DNA from: Cupriavidus gilardii
GTDB taxonomy: Bacteria > Pseudomonadota > Gammaproteobacteria > Burkholderiales > Burkholderiaceae
Assembly: GCF_008801915.1 (NCBI RefSeq)
Contig: NZ_VZOV01000005.1
Span: 186,001-250,000 of the forward strand
Direction: 5' to 3'
DNA: 64,000 nucleotides
Made by a program: the position numbers and the translations under genes
Shown here: positions 35,569-44,231 of the stretch, in pieces
How the letters are laid out: every line of letters begins with the position of its first letter
Position numbering within the stretch: the stretch's first letter is position 1
The notes under the pieces: model-generated
Seen by the model: the letters and a program-made list of their open reading frames with translations, nothing else
What the model was told of the DNA's origin: nothing
The model's database searches: none

Positions 35569-36312
35569 ATGACTGCCATCGATCTGAGCCCGGCCTTTGT
35601 CCGTCTTGCCCGGCATATCCGCGAACGCATCATCGGCGGTGAATGGCTGCCAGGCCAATTGCTGCCCGGCGAGGAGGCGCTCGCGAGGGACCTGAAAGTC
35701 AGCGTCGGCACGGTGCGCAAGGCATTCGATGTGCTCAGCGGCCAGGGCTTGGTCACGCGCCATCGCGGCCGCGGCACCTTCGTCGCGCGCGCCACCGACG
35801 AGCGCGCCTTCACCAGCTTCTTTCGCCTGGTCGATCGTGCCGATGGCGCGCGGCGGCTGCCGGTCGATACCATCCTGAGCCGCGAACGAGCGAGCGCCGA
35901 CGAAGAGGAAAGGGCGGCGCTGAAGCTGCAGGACGATGCGATGGTCTACCGGCTGCGGCGCCGCCGGGATATCGAGGGCAAGCCGCTGGTGCTCGAAACG
36001 ATCGCCTTTCCGTTTGCCCGCGTCGGCGCTCGGGAGTGGGGCGAGGATGGCGCCGCTGCGCATCTGGTGTATTCGTTTCTGGAGCAGCAGTGCGGCGTAT
36101 CGATCAGCCGTGTCGAGGATCGCCTGCAGGCGCGCGTATTGCCGGAAGACATGGCCGCTCCATTCGGCTTGCCGGCCGGACATCCGGTATTGCTGGCGAT
36201 TCGCGTGGCATTCGATCTGCAAGGCGCTCCGGTCGAATTCCGGCGCACCTGGATGGCCACCGATGGCCACGACTATCTGAGCGAGTTGCGCTGGACCGGC
36301 GCGGGCGGATAA
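35569..36312 (+). CDS. GntR/HutC-family transcriptional regulator with UTRA domain
   Basis: The 247-residue product has a GntR winged HTH at residues 10-75 (HIRERIIGGEWLPGQLLPGE, LKVSVGTVRKAFDVLSGQGL, TRHRGRGTFV) followed by a UTRA ligand-binding domain (residues ~95-245) with the typical VYRLRRRRDIEGKPLVLETI. The HutC type usually senses a sugar or acid metabolite and represses. It faces the enolase-superfamily/Bug operon and precedes the cupin, SDR and MFS genes, so it is the likely regulator of the whole island. Confidence 0.9.
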   Translation: MTAIDLSPAFVRLARHIRERIIGGEWLPGQLLPGEEALARDLKVSVGTVRKAFDVLSGQGLVTRHRGRGTFVARATDERAFTSFFRLVDRADGARRLPVDTILSRERASADEEERAALKLQDDAMVYRLRRRRDIEGKPLVLETIAFPFARVGAREWGEDGAAAHLVYSFLEQQCGVSISRVEDRLQARVLPEDMAAPFGLPAGHPVLLAIRVAFDLQGAPVEFRRTWMATDGHDYLSELRWTGAGG

Positions 36313-36362
36313 CGATTGCCGAGTACGCTCTCGCGAATGACACCATTCCATACGACTACACC

Positions 36363-36743
36363 GTGGTACCATTGACCAAGCTGATCGACTTTCGCACCGA
36401 ACCCATTCCCACGCACGACAATCCGCGTCCCGACCGCCTGGTGCGCGGCAATCCCGATCGCACCACGTGGACGCATTACAGCGCGACGCATGGCGATTTC
36501 GATTGCGGCATCTGGGCCTGCGAGCCCGGGGCGTGGCGTATTGCGTTTCCACAGGGCAAGGAGGAATTCTTCCATGTGATCAGCGGCCGCCTGCGCATCA
36601 GCGATGCCGCGGGCGAGGCCCGCGAATTCGGCCCCGGCGATGCCTGCGTGATTCCCGCCGGATTCGAAGGCGTATTCGAGGTGATCGAGCCGGTGCGGAA
36701 ATACTTCGTGGTGCTGGATCGCGCCGCCGCTAGCGCCGTCTGA
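36363..36743 (+). CDS. cupin-domain protein (DUF861-like)
   Basis: The ~126-residue single cupin shows RDRTTW-type opening (NPDRTTWTHYSAT), GIWACEPGAWRI, EEFFHVISGRLRISD and GPGDACVIPAGFEGVFEV, the pattern of small DUF861/EutQ-like cupins. No ATG is in frame near the expected N-terminus; the frame offers GTG 36363 or TTG 36372 (LTKLIDF), and neither has a strong ribosome-binding site. I chose GTG. It follows the GntR stop by 50 bases. Such cupins may bind a metal and a sugar-like ligand; no catalytic role can be assigned. Confidence 0.78.
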   Translation: MVPLTKLIDFRTEPIPTHDNPRPDRLVRGNPDRTTWTHYSATHGDFDCGIWACEPGAWRIAFPQGKEEFFHVISGRLRISDAAGEAREFGPGDACVIPAGFEGVFEVIEPVRKYFVVLDRAAASAV

Positions 36744-36865
36744 TTCTTTTTCGCCTCGCGCCTGCCAATATGGCAATCGGCAGTATTTCACCGGATGCCA
36801 CTCCGATCGCAAAGCGAAGCTAAAATGTCCCGCCATGTAGCCGCACCATAACGATGGAGACAACG

Positions 36866-37624
36866 ATGAGACTGGCGGGCAAAGTGGCGGTGGTGACCGG
36901 TGGCGGTTCCGGCTTTGGCGAAGGCATCGCCAACCTGTTTGCGCGGGAAGGCGCGCGCGTGGTGGTCGCCGATATCGACGAGGCCAAGGCTGCGGAAGTG
37001 GCGCAGTCGATCGTACAGGCCGGCGGACAGGCCCGTGCCGTGCGAGCCGACGTTTCGCAGGGCAGCGATGTGGAGGCAATGCGCGAGGTCGCGCTGGCCG
37101 CATTCGGCGATGTCGGCATCGTCGTCAACAATGCCGGCACCACGCATCGCAACAAACCCATTCTGGAAATCACCGAAGACGAATTCGATCGCGTGCAGGC
37201 CGTCAACGTCAAAAGCCTGTATTGGACCGCGCGCCATTTCGTTCCGCATTTTCGCCAGCGCGGCGGCGGCGTGTTCGTCAATATCGCATCGACCGCGGCG
37301 ATCCGGCCGCGCCCCGGGCTGGTCTGGTACAACGCCAGCAAGGGCGCCGTGGTGACCGCCAGCAAGGCGATGGCCGCCGAGCTCGGGCCGGACAATATCC
37401 GCGTCAATTGCGTCAATCCTGTGATCGGCGCCACCGGGCTGCTCGAACAGTTCATGGGCAAGCCCGACACACCCGAGAATCGCGCGTCCTTCCTCGCCAC
37501 GATTCCGATGGGCCGCATGTCCACCCCCGCCGATATCGCGGCGGCCTGCCTCTACCTCGCGTCGGACGAAGCGGCCTTTGTCACCGGCACCTGCATCGAG
37601 GTGGACGGCGGCCGCTGCGTCTGA
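36866..37624 (+). CDS. short-chain dehydrogenase/reductase
   Basis: The 252-residue classical SDR has the cofactor motif TGGGSGFGEG (residues 11-20), NNAG (88-91), catalytic S142, Y155 and K159 (YNASK) and a C-terminal DGGRCV. D36 after the second strand (VVADIDE) favours NAD(H). The start at 36866 (MRLAGK) has GGAG 8 bases upstream; the in-frame ATG at 36854 overlaps that site and lacks its own. It resembles glucose/gluconate-type SDRs and probably oxidises an alcohol in the pathway of the neighbouring dehydratase (inference). Confidence 0.9.
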   Translation: MRLAGKVAVVTGGGSGFGEGIANLFAREGARVVVADIDEAKAAEVAQSIVQAGGQARAVRADVSQGSDVEAMREVALAAFGDVGIVVNNAGTTHRNKPILEITEDEFDRVQAVNVKSLYWTARHFVPHFRQRGGGVFVNIASTAAIRPRPGLVWYNASKGAVVTASKAMAAELGPDNIRVNCVNPVIGATGLLEQFMGKPDTPENRASFLATIPMGRMSTPADIAAACLYLASDEAAFVTGTCIEVDGGRCV

Positions 37625-37642
37625 CCGCTTCGCACACCGCAG

Positions 37643-37663
37643 GGGCCGCCCACGAGGCGGCCC
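37643..37663 (+). terminator. GC-rich hairpin between the SDR and MFS genes
   Basis: An 8-bp stem GGGCCGCC / GGCGGCCC with loop CACGA lies 18 bases after the SDR stop. No U-tract follows, so it may attenuate rather than fully stop transcription into the MFS gene. Confidence 0.45.
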
Positions 37664-37732
37664 GCTTGCATCGCAAATGGCGGCATCACGGTCGCCACCC
37701 CCGTCAAGCATGACAACCATCAGGAGACAGCC

Positions 37733-39061
37733 ATGAGTTCCACGAATGCTGGATTCGAAGACGCGATCTACCGCAAGGTCAGCTGGCGCCTCGTTCCCTT
37801 TCTGCTGCTGTGCTATGTGGTCGCGTATCTGGATCGCGTCAATGTCGGCTTCGCCAAGCTGCAGATGCTCAACGACCTGAAATTCAGCGAAACGGTCTAT
37901 GGCCTGGGGGCCGGCGTCTTCTTCATCGGCTACTTCCTGTTCGAGGTGCCGAGCAACGTGATCCTGCACAAGGTCGGCGCGCGGGTCTGGATCGCGCGGA
38001 TCATGATCACATGGGGCCTGATCTCGGCGGCGATGATGTTCGTCACCACGCCGACGATGTTCTACGTGCTGCGTTTCCTGCTGGGCGTGGCCGAGGCAGG
38101 CTTTTTCCCCGGCATCATCCTGTACCTGACCTACTGGTATCCCGCCGAACGGCGCGGGCGCACGACCACCTGGTTCATGACCGCGGTGGCGCTGTCCGGC
38201 GTGATCGGCGGCCCGCTGTCGGGCTGGATCATGCAGACGTTCGACGGCCACAACGGCTGGGCCGGCTGGCAATGGATGTTCCTGCTCGAAGGCATTCCAT
38301 CGGTGCTGGTCGGACTGTGGGTGCTGGCCTTCCTCGACGATCGGATCAGCCATGCCAAGTGGCTGACCGCCGAGGAAAAGGCCGTGCTCGAGCGCAACAT
38401 CGCCGCGGAAACGGCGCACAAGGAGGACATGCCGATCCGGCGCGTGCTGTCGAGCCCGCGCGTCTGGATGATGAGCGCGATCTACTTCAGCTTCGTGATG
38501 GGGCTGTACGGCATCAGCTTCTGGCTGCCGACGATCATCCGCCAGACCGGCGTCAAGGGCGCGCTGGACATCGGCCTGCTGACCGCCATTCCTTACGGTG
38601 TCGCCGTGCTCGGCATGGTGCTGGTGGCGCGCAGCGCGGACCGCACCGGCGAACGCCGCTGGCACATCGCCATTCCGGCGATTGCCGGTGCCATCGGACT
38701 GGTGCTGTCGGTGCTGTGGCACGACCGTACGGTGCTGGCGATGGTGGGCTTGACGCTGGCGACGATCGGCATCATGACCACGCTGCCGCTGTTCTGGAGC
38801 CTGCCGACCGCTTTCCTGGCCGGCACCGGCGCGGCTGCCGGCATCGCGATGATCAATTCGCTGGGCAATCTGGCCGGCTTTATCAGCCCCTACGCGGTCG
38901 GCTGGCTGAAGGACCTGACGCAGAGCACCAATGCCGGCATGTATCTGCTGGCCGGCTGCCTGGTCGCCGGTGCGGTGCTGACGCTGCTGGTGCCCGCGCG
39001 CCTGGTGTCGCGGCAGCAGGGCGCGGCGCAATACGGGGGCGCGCTGGGGACGACGCGATAG
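37733..39061 (+). CDS. MFS transporter (anion:cation symporter, phthalate/glucarate permease-like)
   Basis: The 442-residue protein has 12 predicted helices. Family hallmarks are YVVAYLDRVNVGFAKLQM in helix 1, FFIGYFLFEVPSNVILHKVG in helix 2 and GVAEAGFFPGIILYLTYWYP in helix 4, which place it in the ACS branch that imports sugar acids, tartrate and aromatic acids. AGGAGA precedes the ATG by 7 bases. Together with the SDR, cupin, dehydratase and Bug receptor it completes a plausible acid-uptake and catabolic unit. Confidence 0.93.
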   Translation: MSSTNAGFEDAIYRKVSWRLVPFLLLCYVVAYLDRVNVGFAKLQMLNDLKFSETVYGLGAGVFFIGYFLFEVPSNVILHKVGARVWIARIMITWGLISAAMMFVTTPTMFYVLRFLLGVAEAGFFPGIILYLTYWYPAERRGRTTTWFMTAVALSGVIGGPLSGWIMQTFDGHNGWAGWQWMFLLEGIPSVLVGLWVLAFLDDRISHAKWLTAEEKAVLERNIAAETAHKEDMPIRRVLSSPRVWMMSAIYFSFVMGLYGISFWLPTIIRQTGVKGALDIGLLTAIPYGVAVLGMVLVARSADRTGERRWHIAIPAIAGAIGLVLSVLWHDRTVLAMVGLTLATIGIMTTLPLFWSLPTAFLAGTGAAAGIAMINSLGNLAGFISPYAVGWLKDLTQSTNAGMYLLAGCLVAGAVLTLLVPARLVSRQQGAAQYGGALGTTR

Positions 39062-39092
39062 GGGCGCAGGCGGTCCGTCCGCACGGGTCCGC

Positions 39093-39395
39093 TTAGTGCG
39101 CGAGCTTAGGACGGATCGTCAGTTCAACGCCCAGTACATCGAGCAAGGCCCGCAACGTCGAGAGTTTCGGATCGCTGTCGGCGCCCAGAATCTTGTAGAG
39201 CCCCGAGGTTGACAACCCGGCGGCCTGCGCCGTCTCGGCAATGTTGCCGCGCGAGCGTGCGACTGCGGCCAGTGCTTCGGCGAACAACTCAGGATGATCC
39301 GCATCCATCAGCGCGTCCGCGAGAAACGCGGCGCGCGCCTCGTCGGTGTCGAGATACCGCGCTGGGTCGAACGTACGATATTCCAGATCCTTCAT
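39093..39395 (-). CDS. HigA-family addiction-module antitoxin
   Basis: The 100-residue product starts MKDLEYRTFDPARYL and has a C-terminal Xre-type HTH (GNIAETAQAAGLSTSGLYKI, LRALLDVLGVELTI), matching the putative addiction-module antidote family. Its ATG overlaps the toxin stop by four bases (ATGA). It should neutralise the toxin and autoregulate the operon. The gene order is toxin first, as in higBA. Confidence 0.9.
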   Translation of the reverse strand: MKDLEYRTFDPARYLDTDEARAAFLADALMDADHPELFAEALAAVARSRGNIAETAQAAGLSTSGLYKILGADSDPKLSTLRALLDVLGVELTIRPKLAH

Positions 39396-39697
39396 GCTTG
39401 CGTCCTCTTGATTTCTGCCCACAGCGCTTGCGCCTTGCGTATGTCGAGGTGTTGCGTCGACTTGTCCCCACCACCAAGCAGCAGCACCACGCGGGGGCCT
39501 TCGCGGGCGAAGTAAACGCGGAAACCCGGTCCGTCGTCGATGCGAAGCTCTGAAACTCCACCTCCAACGGATTTGGCGTCGCCGAAGTTGCCGACGGACA
39601 GCCGCATCAGCCGTCGAGCGATCACAGCCTTGGTGGCCTCGTCGGGCAGTCCGCTCAGCCACCTTCGGAACGGCGGGTACTCGCGAATTTCTATCAT
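39392..39697 (-). CDS. HigB/RelE-superfamily addiction-module toxin
   Basis: The 101-residue product (MIEIREYPPFRRWLSGLPDE) shows the killer-protein family pattern: ARRLMRLSVGNFGDAKSVGG, GVSELRIDDGPGFRVYFARE and VVLLLGGGDKSTQHLDIRKA. Members are RelE-fold mRNA interferases that cut translated mRNA; R, Y and K residues of the G-x-R-V-Y-F strand are kept. It is translationally coupled to the antitoxin downstream. The upstream extension of the frame to 39745 contains the direct repeats and is unlikely to be translated. Confidence 0.9.
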   Translation of the reverse strand: MIEIREYPPFRRWLSGLPDEATKAVIARRLMRLSVGNFGDAKSVGGGVSELRIDDGPGFRVYFAREGPRVVLLLGGGDKSTQHLDIRKAQALWAEIKRTQA

Positions 39698-39723
39698 AGT
39701 GGAATATTGCACTGTAGTGGAAT
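39697..39723 (-). promoter_or_regulatory. direct repeats upstream of the toxin-antitoxin operon
   Basis: The 9-bp word TAGTGGAAT occurs at 39697-39705 and again at 39715-39723, an 18-bp spacing, right at the toxin start. Spacing of nearly two helical turns fits operator half-sites for the HTH antitoxin. The area is more AT-rich than its surroundings. Confidence 0.5.
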
Positions 39724-39941
39724 GGCCGGAAGTGCTCAACAACACGGAGAGTTCTAGAGCACACTATTCGGCACTTCGGATCAAGGAGCGCTATACGCGC
39801 GGCCAAGACCTTCTCATGGACTCCAGCAGAGTCGCCATGAGAAAAATCGCATAATCGCGCGTGGGCTGAACCGTTTGATGGAACGGAAGAGAGAGATGGC
39901 CGCTGCCGCCCTTGCGGCACGCCAAAGTGACGATCGGTGGT

Positions 39942-41135
39942 CTACTTGCCGAGCCCGGAGCCCGCAGGTGTGCGTGCTTCGGACGCGCGGCCCGCGCCTG
40001 CGTGAATCCGTACGGCCGCCACCGCAAAGGCGAACGCCAGCACGACGAGCATGCTGCCCGCCCACGGCGCTTTCAGCAGTTCGCCTCGACCGACGATGAC
40101 GCCGCCTGCCGCGGCGCCCACGGCCACGCCGGCATGCATTGCCGCGACATTGATACCGACGCGGATATCGGCGTTGCCGGGGGCCGTCTGCACCAGGAAG
40201 TTCTGCACGATGGGCGAGACCGACCAGCTGATCGCTCCCCACACGACCATCGCCGGCAGCAGCAGCCAGGGTGAAACGGTGGCGGAGGGCAGCGCCGCCA
40301 TGGCGATGCAGAACGCGGCGGGGCATGCAATCAAGGCGCGCGTACTGCCGAGGCGGTCCGAACACCAGCCCCCGAGCCAGGCACCGACGACGCCGGCCAC
40401 GCCGAACAGCAGGTAGGCGGCCGTCAGTACCGAGGGGTCGCGGCTCAGGTTTGCCTGCAGGTAGGGCGTCAGATAGGCAAACAGCGTGAAATGCCCGCCG
40501 ATCATCGCCACCGATACCAGTTGCGCGCTCAGTGCCTGCCGATCGGCGAGCTCGCGCCAATAGGCGCGCAGCGACGTGCTCCGCTCCATCGGCGATGGCG
40601 GCATGGCCATCCACAGCAGCGCGCCGGGCAGCAGCGATAGCGCCGCCAGCGTGGCGAACACCGCGCGCCAGCCTGCCCACTGATCGAGCAGCATGCCCGC
40701 CGGTACGCCGAGGACCAGCGATCCGCTGATGCCGACGAACACCATACCGATGGCACGGCCTTGCCGCTGAGGACCGGCGAGCGAGGTGGCGAGCATGACC
40801 GCCAACTGGATCACCAGCGCGCAGCTGCCCGCCATCAGCACGCGCGCGCCGAACAGGGCAGGGTAGTTGGGGCTCGCCGCGGCGATTGCATTGCTCGAGG
40901 CGAACACGGCCAGCGCGATCAACATCAGCGTCCTGCGATCGCCGCGTCCGAGCAGCGCCGACGAGACGAAGGCCACGATGGCAAAGACGGCCGAGAAGAT
41001 GGTGGTCAGTTGTCCCGCGGATGCCACGGAAACGCCGAGATCGCCGGCAATGGAAGGCAGGATGCCGATGCAGATGTTTTCGGCGATGCCCGCCAGGAAT
41101 ACCGTTGCCGTCAGCAGATAGACGCGCCTGTCCAA
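39942..41135 (-). CDS. MFS transporter (arabinose-efflux/DHA1-type)
   Basis: The 397-residue protein has 12 predicted helices with the DHA1 features TATVFLAGIAENICIGILPS, LTTIFSAVFAIVAFVSSALLGRGDRR in helix 2 and the loop (motif A), and GSLVLGVPAGMLLDQWAGWR in helix 5. No ATG fits the N-terminus: the best start is TTG at 41135 with GGGAGG five bases upstream, giving MDRRVYLLTATV. It probably exports a small molecule. It is monocistronic and divergent from the LprI-like gene. Confidence 0.85.
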   Translation of the reverse strand: MDRRVYLLTATVFLAGIAENICIGILPSIAGDLGVSVASAGQLTTIFSAVFAIVAFVSSALLGRGDRRTLMLIALAVFASSNAIAAASPNYPALFGARVLMAGSCALVIQLAVMLATSLAGPQRQGRAIGMVFVGISGSLVLGVPAGMLLDQWAGWRAVFATLAALSLLPGALLWMAMPPSPMERSTSLRAYWRELADRQALSAQLVSVAMIGGHFTLFAYLTPYLQANLSRDPSVLTAAYLLFGVAGVVGAWLGGWCSDRLGSTRALIACPAAFCIAMAALPSATVSPWLLLPAMVVWGAISWSVSPIVQNFLVQTAPGNADIRVGINVAAMHAGVAVGAAAGGVIVGRGELLKAPWAGSMLVVLAFAFAVAAVRIHAGAGRASEARTPAGSGLGK

Positions 41136-41309
41136 GATCGCCTCCCGTCGTACGTGGGGCCACGGCTTGCATGCCGGGCCGGGTTCGGCGGGTTTCGAGG
41201 CAGTGCTTCGGTTATCCCTGAAGGCGCAACCATACGTCAGCCGCGGCGGCGGCGCAAGCGCACCGTCCCTTCGTCTGCGGCAATAATCTCGGCGAAGTGG
41301 CGACCGATG

Positions 41310-41361
41310 GCGACCGTAAATGGCGCCCGTAAATCGCGACCGTAAATCGCGATCGTATCCG
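41310..41361. repeat. 13-bp tandem repeats in the divergent region 41136-41408
   Basis: Four contiguous 13-bp units GCGACCGTAAATG, GCGCCCGTAAATC, GCGACCGTAAATC and GCGATCGTATCCG, with a partial GCGACCGATG before them at 41300. They lie 48 bases before the LprI-like gene and may be regulator sites or slippage products. Confidence 0.75.
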
Positions 41362-41408
41362 GCAGCCACCCCACACACCATCCCACACCGACTCGGAGGC
41401 CAATCGAG

Positions 41409-41804
41409 ATGATCGTCAAACATGCGGCCGCACTCGCGGTTCTCGCCGGCGCATGCCAGTTCGCCAATGCCGCGGACTGCATGGAGCAGGCTGTCACCAC
41501 CGTGCAGATGCAGAGCTGCGCCCAGGAAACCTTCGATGCGGCCAACGCCGAATATGCACAGCAGTACCGCAAGCTGACGAAGGTGCTGAACGCCAGGGAG
41601 CGGCAGCAGTTGAACGCTTCGCAGAAGAGCTTTCTCGAATACCAGCGCCGCGCCTGCGAGCTGGAAACGGGGCGGACGTCAGGCGGTTCGATCGCTGGCG
41701 TTGCCGTGCAGCTATGCCAGGCGCGCTTGACGCAGTGGCGCACCGCCGAGCTGAAGCGTCTGACGGATTGCCAGGAGGGTGACGTCAGCTGCCGCCGGCC
41801 CTGA
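41409..41804 (+). CDS. exported lysozyme-inhibitor LprI-like (DUF1311) protein
   Basis: The 131-residue protein has a signal peptide (AAALAVLAGACQFANA, cleavage near residue 21). The mature domain follows the DUF1311 pattern: DCMEQAVTTVQMQSCAQETF, NAEYAQQYRKLTKVL, QKSFLEYQRRACELETG, GGSIAGVAVQLCQARLT. It has conserved Cys residues that should form disulfides. LprI of mycobacteria inhibits lysozyme; for this protein that role is only inferred. It converges on the large operon at 41820, leaving just 15 bases between. Confidence 0.88.
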   Translation: MIVKHAAALAVLAGACQFANAADCMEQAVTTVQMQSCAQETFDAANAEYAQQYRKLTKVLNARERQQLNASQKSFLEYQRRACELETGRTSGGSIAGVAVQLCQARLTQWRTAELKRLTDCQEGDVSCRRP

Positions 41805-41819
41805 TGCGGTCGCAGTCGA

Positions 41820-44231
41820 TCATCCCGCCATGAGCGGCGACCAGCCGCGCTCCGGCGTGTAGTCGCTGCGGCAGACGCGGCCGTCGGGCAGCACGGCGAA
41901 CACCATCACGGTGTCGCCCTGCGTGATGACGGTGGCCCCGCCGGCGGGGCTGACCGCGGTGTAAGGATCGATCGCCAGCAATGGCGTCCATTCGCCGCCC
42001 GGTACCAGCGGTCGGAAGGCGGCATGCAGCAGGCCGTCGGCGCTGACGGCAACCGTCACCAGCGTATCGTCGTGCAGCAGCGCGAGGCCCAGATGGCCTT
42101 CCGCGGCGAAGGCCGGGGCCGGACCGATTGGAATCAGCGTCTCGAACAGCAGCGGCTGCAGACCGAAGCCGCAGCCATAGAGCAGCCCGTCGCTGCCGAC
42201 GGCCACTACGGCGACGCCATCGAGCGTGCCGACGATGCCGGGTTTGACGCCAGGTTCCATCGGCACATCGCACTGCGCGGCCACCGATTCGCGCCAGAAC
42301 GTCGTGGTACCGCCATCCGGAACGATGCCGGAAATCCAGCGCAGCGCGCCGCCGTCGTCGATGGCGACGACATCGACGGTGCGCGGCTTGCGCGACAGCA
42401 TCACGGGACCGGGGGTACGGCGGTAAGTGCTGAACGCATCGAGTTGCACCGCGTCGGAGAAGTCGTGATTGCCCATGACGGTCGCGTCGTACTCCACCGC
42501 CACCAACTGGCCGCTCATCTGGATAGCCGCCACCGTCGTCAGCTCGTACAACGGATGGCAAGCGGCCACGTCGTAGCCGGGGGCGAGGCTGCCGAGTTCT
42601 GTCCGTTCCCTGGCGATATCGCCGGTATTGCCGAGCGTGTCCCAGTAGTAGTACCGCAAGGACCCGTCGACGCCGGTGATCAGGACCTCGAATACCGTAC
42701 GCAGCAGCGGCGCGGTCTCGAGCGATACCAACAGAGCAGGCTGACAATCGGACAGGTCGAACGGCTTGCTGTCCGGCTGGGGCAGTTCGGGCCCTGGGCC
42801 GAACAAGCGCGACCAGATCCGCAGGCTGAGGCGGTCGTCGGCGCCAAGCCCCACCAGCAGCGCGCTGTCGCCGACGATGGCCGCGGCGGCCGGCGCGGGA
42901 AGAATGCGCGGCCAGCCCATATGCACGGCGACCTTGCGCAGGTCCGGCATGCCGCCGATATTGCCCGGCGGGTCGGACGCGGCCGGCGTGCAAAGGGAAG
43001 GGTTGCGAAGCAGATCGCGAATGGAGGTAGGGGAGAGGCACTGTCCATCCCTGGCGGCCTGCATGCCTTGAATCGCGCAAACCACGCCGGCGATCACCGC
43101 GGAGGCGGCGGACGTTCCGCCGAATTCGTGATAGGGATAGGGGGCATGATCGTACGGGGCACGCACGCCCGCGAACGCGGCGAAGCAGTCCACGCGCGTG
43201 CCGAACGTGGAACCGCGTTGCCATGGCTGGTACACCCCTGCAACGGGTGGATCCTGCGTGGCCCCGCCGACCATGATCGCCAGCGAATCGCGAAAGCCCG
43301 GATCTGCGGGATTGAAGTGGTTGCATTCGTGATGAATGTCCAGGTTCTCTCCCGTATTTCCCGCGGGCTCGATCACCGTGATGCCGAAGAATCCCAGCAG
43401 CTGCAGTGTGGTCTGGACCTTCCTCGATAGTTCGACGGGGAGCCCGGGTTCGTTATCGCCGGCCCACGGCCGCGCGCTGCCCAGTTCGATCAGCACGACG
43501 CCGCCGGGCCGCACTGCATCGCCGGCGACCGCAATGGCGGTATCCAGCCGATGCTGTCCATCCTGCCGCATCGATGTCACGACATGCGCATGCGCCTGCG
43601 GTGCGATACCGACGATCCCGCCGCCGTTGTCGCCCGCGACCACGATGCCGAGAGCAGACGTGCCATGGTCGATGTCTTTCTGCGTGGGGGCACCAAAGAC
43701 CGAGAACGGCGTGATCGGTACGATGGCCAGGTCGATATGCTGCAGATTCCAGCCATGCTCGACATCGGCAAGCGGGATGCCGCGTCCCGCGCCACCGGGC
43801 ACGCGCCACGCATAGCATGCGTCGATGCCGACCGGTGCCGCACGCAGCTGCTTCGAAGCCAGCGCATCCTCGTTGGTCCCGTAAGCGACGCGTGCAGCGG
43901 GATAGTTCTGTATCCGCGGCTCGGCCCATTCCACGAAGGGCAGCGCATACAGCAAACCCACCAGCGCCTCCAGCTGCGCCGCTTCGCATGGCACCTCGAA
44001 CCAGGCGAACGGATCGGGCGGCTCGCCGCCCAGCATCCGCGCGGCATCGACCATATGGGCCAGCAAGCCAATCTGCTCGACGGGAAAGCCCGGATCGAGC
44101 CGCAGCCCGGGATAACTCGCGGCAAGCTCGTCCCACCACGGCTTGAGCTCGCCCAGATACTGGTCGGCGCCGCTCTCGTACGGCAGTACGAAGCCGTCGA
44201 ACAGCTTCACGTCGACATAGGCCTCAGCCAT
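41820..44231 (-). CDS. S8 subtilisin-like peptidase with C-terminal beta-propeller-like region
   Basis: The 803-residue protein has no signal peptide (MAEAYVDVKLFDGFVLPYES). After ~150 residues comes a subtilase domain with a full triad: D156 in PLADVEHGW, H189 in DIDHGTSALG and S374 in GGTSAASAV, plus oxyanion Asn292 (PAGNTG). The C-terminal ~350 residues are beta-rich and repetitive (LLRTVFEVLITGVDGSLRYY, GKLVAVEYDA-like and DGLLYGCGFG segments) and look like propeller blades of the fucose-lectin type. It is the last gene of the five-gene operon and overlaps the 520-aa gene by eight bases. It may process other proteins of the operon. Confidence 0.87.
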   Translation of the reverse strand: MAEAYVDVKLFDGFVLPYESGADQYLGELKPWWDELAASYPGLRLDPGFPVEQIGLLAHMVDAARMLGGEPPDPFAWFEVPCEAAQLEALVGLLYALPFVEWAEPRIQNYPAARVAYGTNEDALASKQLRAAPVGIDACYAWRVPGGAGRGIPLADVEHGWNLQHIDLAIVPITPFSVFGAPTQKDIDHGTSALGIVVAGDNGGGIVGIAPQAHAHVVTSMRQDGQHRLDTAIAVAGDAVRPGGVVLIELGSARPWAGDNEPGLPVELSRKVQTTLQLLGFFGITVIEPAGNTGENLDIHHECNHFNPADPGFRDSLAIMVGGATQDPPVAGVYQPWQRGSTFGTRVDCFAAFAGVRAPYDHAPYPYHEFGGTSAASAVIAGVVCAIQGMQAARDGQCLSPTSIRDLLRNPSLCTPAASDPPGNIGGMPDLRKVAVHMGWPRILPAPAAAAIVGDSALLVGLGADDRLSLRIWSRLFGPGPELPQPDSKPFDLSDCQPALLVSLETAPLLRTVFEVLITGVDGSLRYYYWDTLGNTGDIARERTELGSLAPGYDVAACHPLYELTTVAAIQMSGQLVAVEYDATVMGNHDFSDAVQLDAFSTYRRTPGPVMLSRKPRTVDVVAIDDGGALRWISGIVPDGGTTTFWRESVAAQCDVPMEPGVKPGIVGTLDGVAVVAVGSDGLLYGCGFGLQPLLFETLIPIGPAPAFAAEGHLGLALLHDDTLVTVAVSADGLLHAAFRPLVPGGEWTPLLAIDPYTAVSPAGGATVITQGDTVMVFAVLPDGRVCRSDYTPERGWSPLMAG

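Noticed and set aside
36338..36376. Twelve-codon ORF (MTPFHTTTPWYH) at the start of the cupin gene
   Set aside because: It overlaps the cupin start in another frame and could be a leader peptide, but it has no ribosome-binding site and is too short to support.
36788..39031. 747-codon minus-strand frame opposite the SDR and MFS genes
   Set aside because: It is antisense to two well-supported genes and composed of His/Asp/Arg runs.
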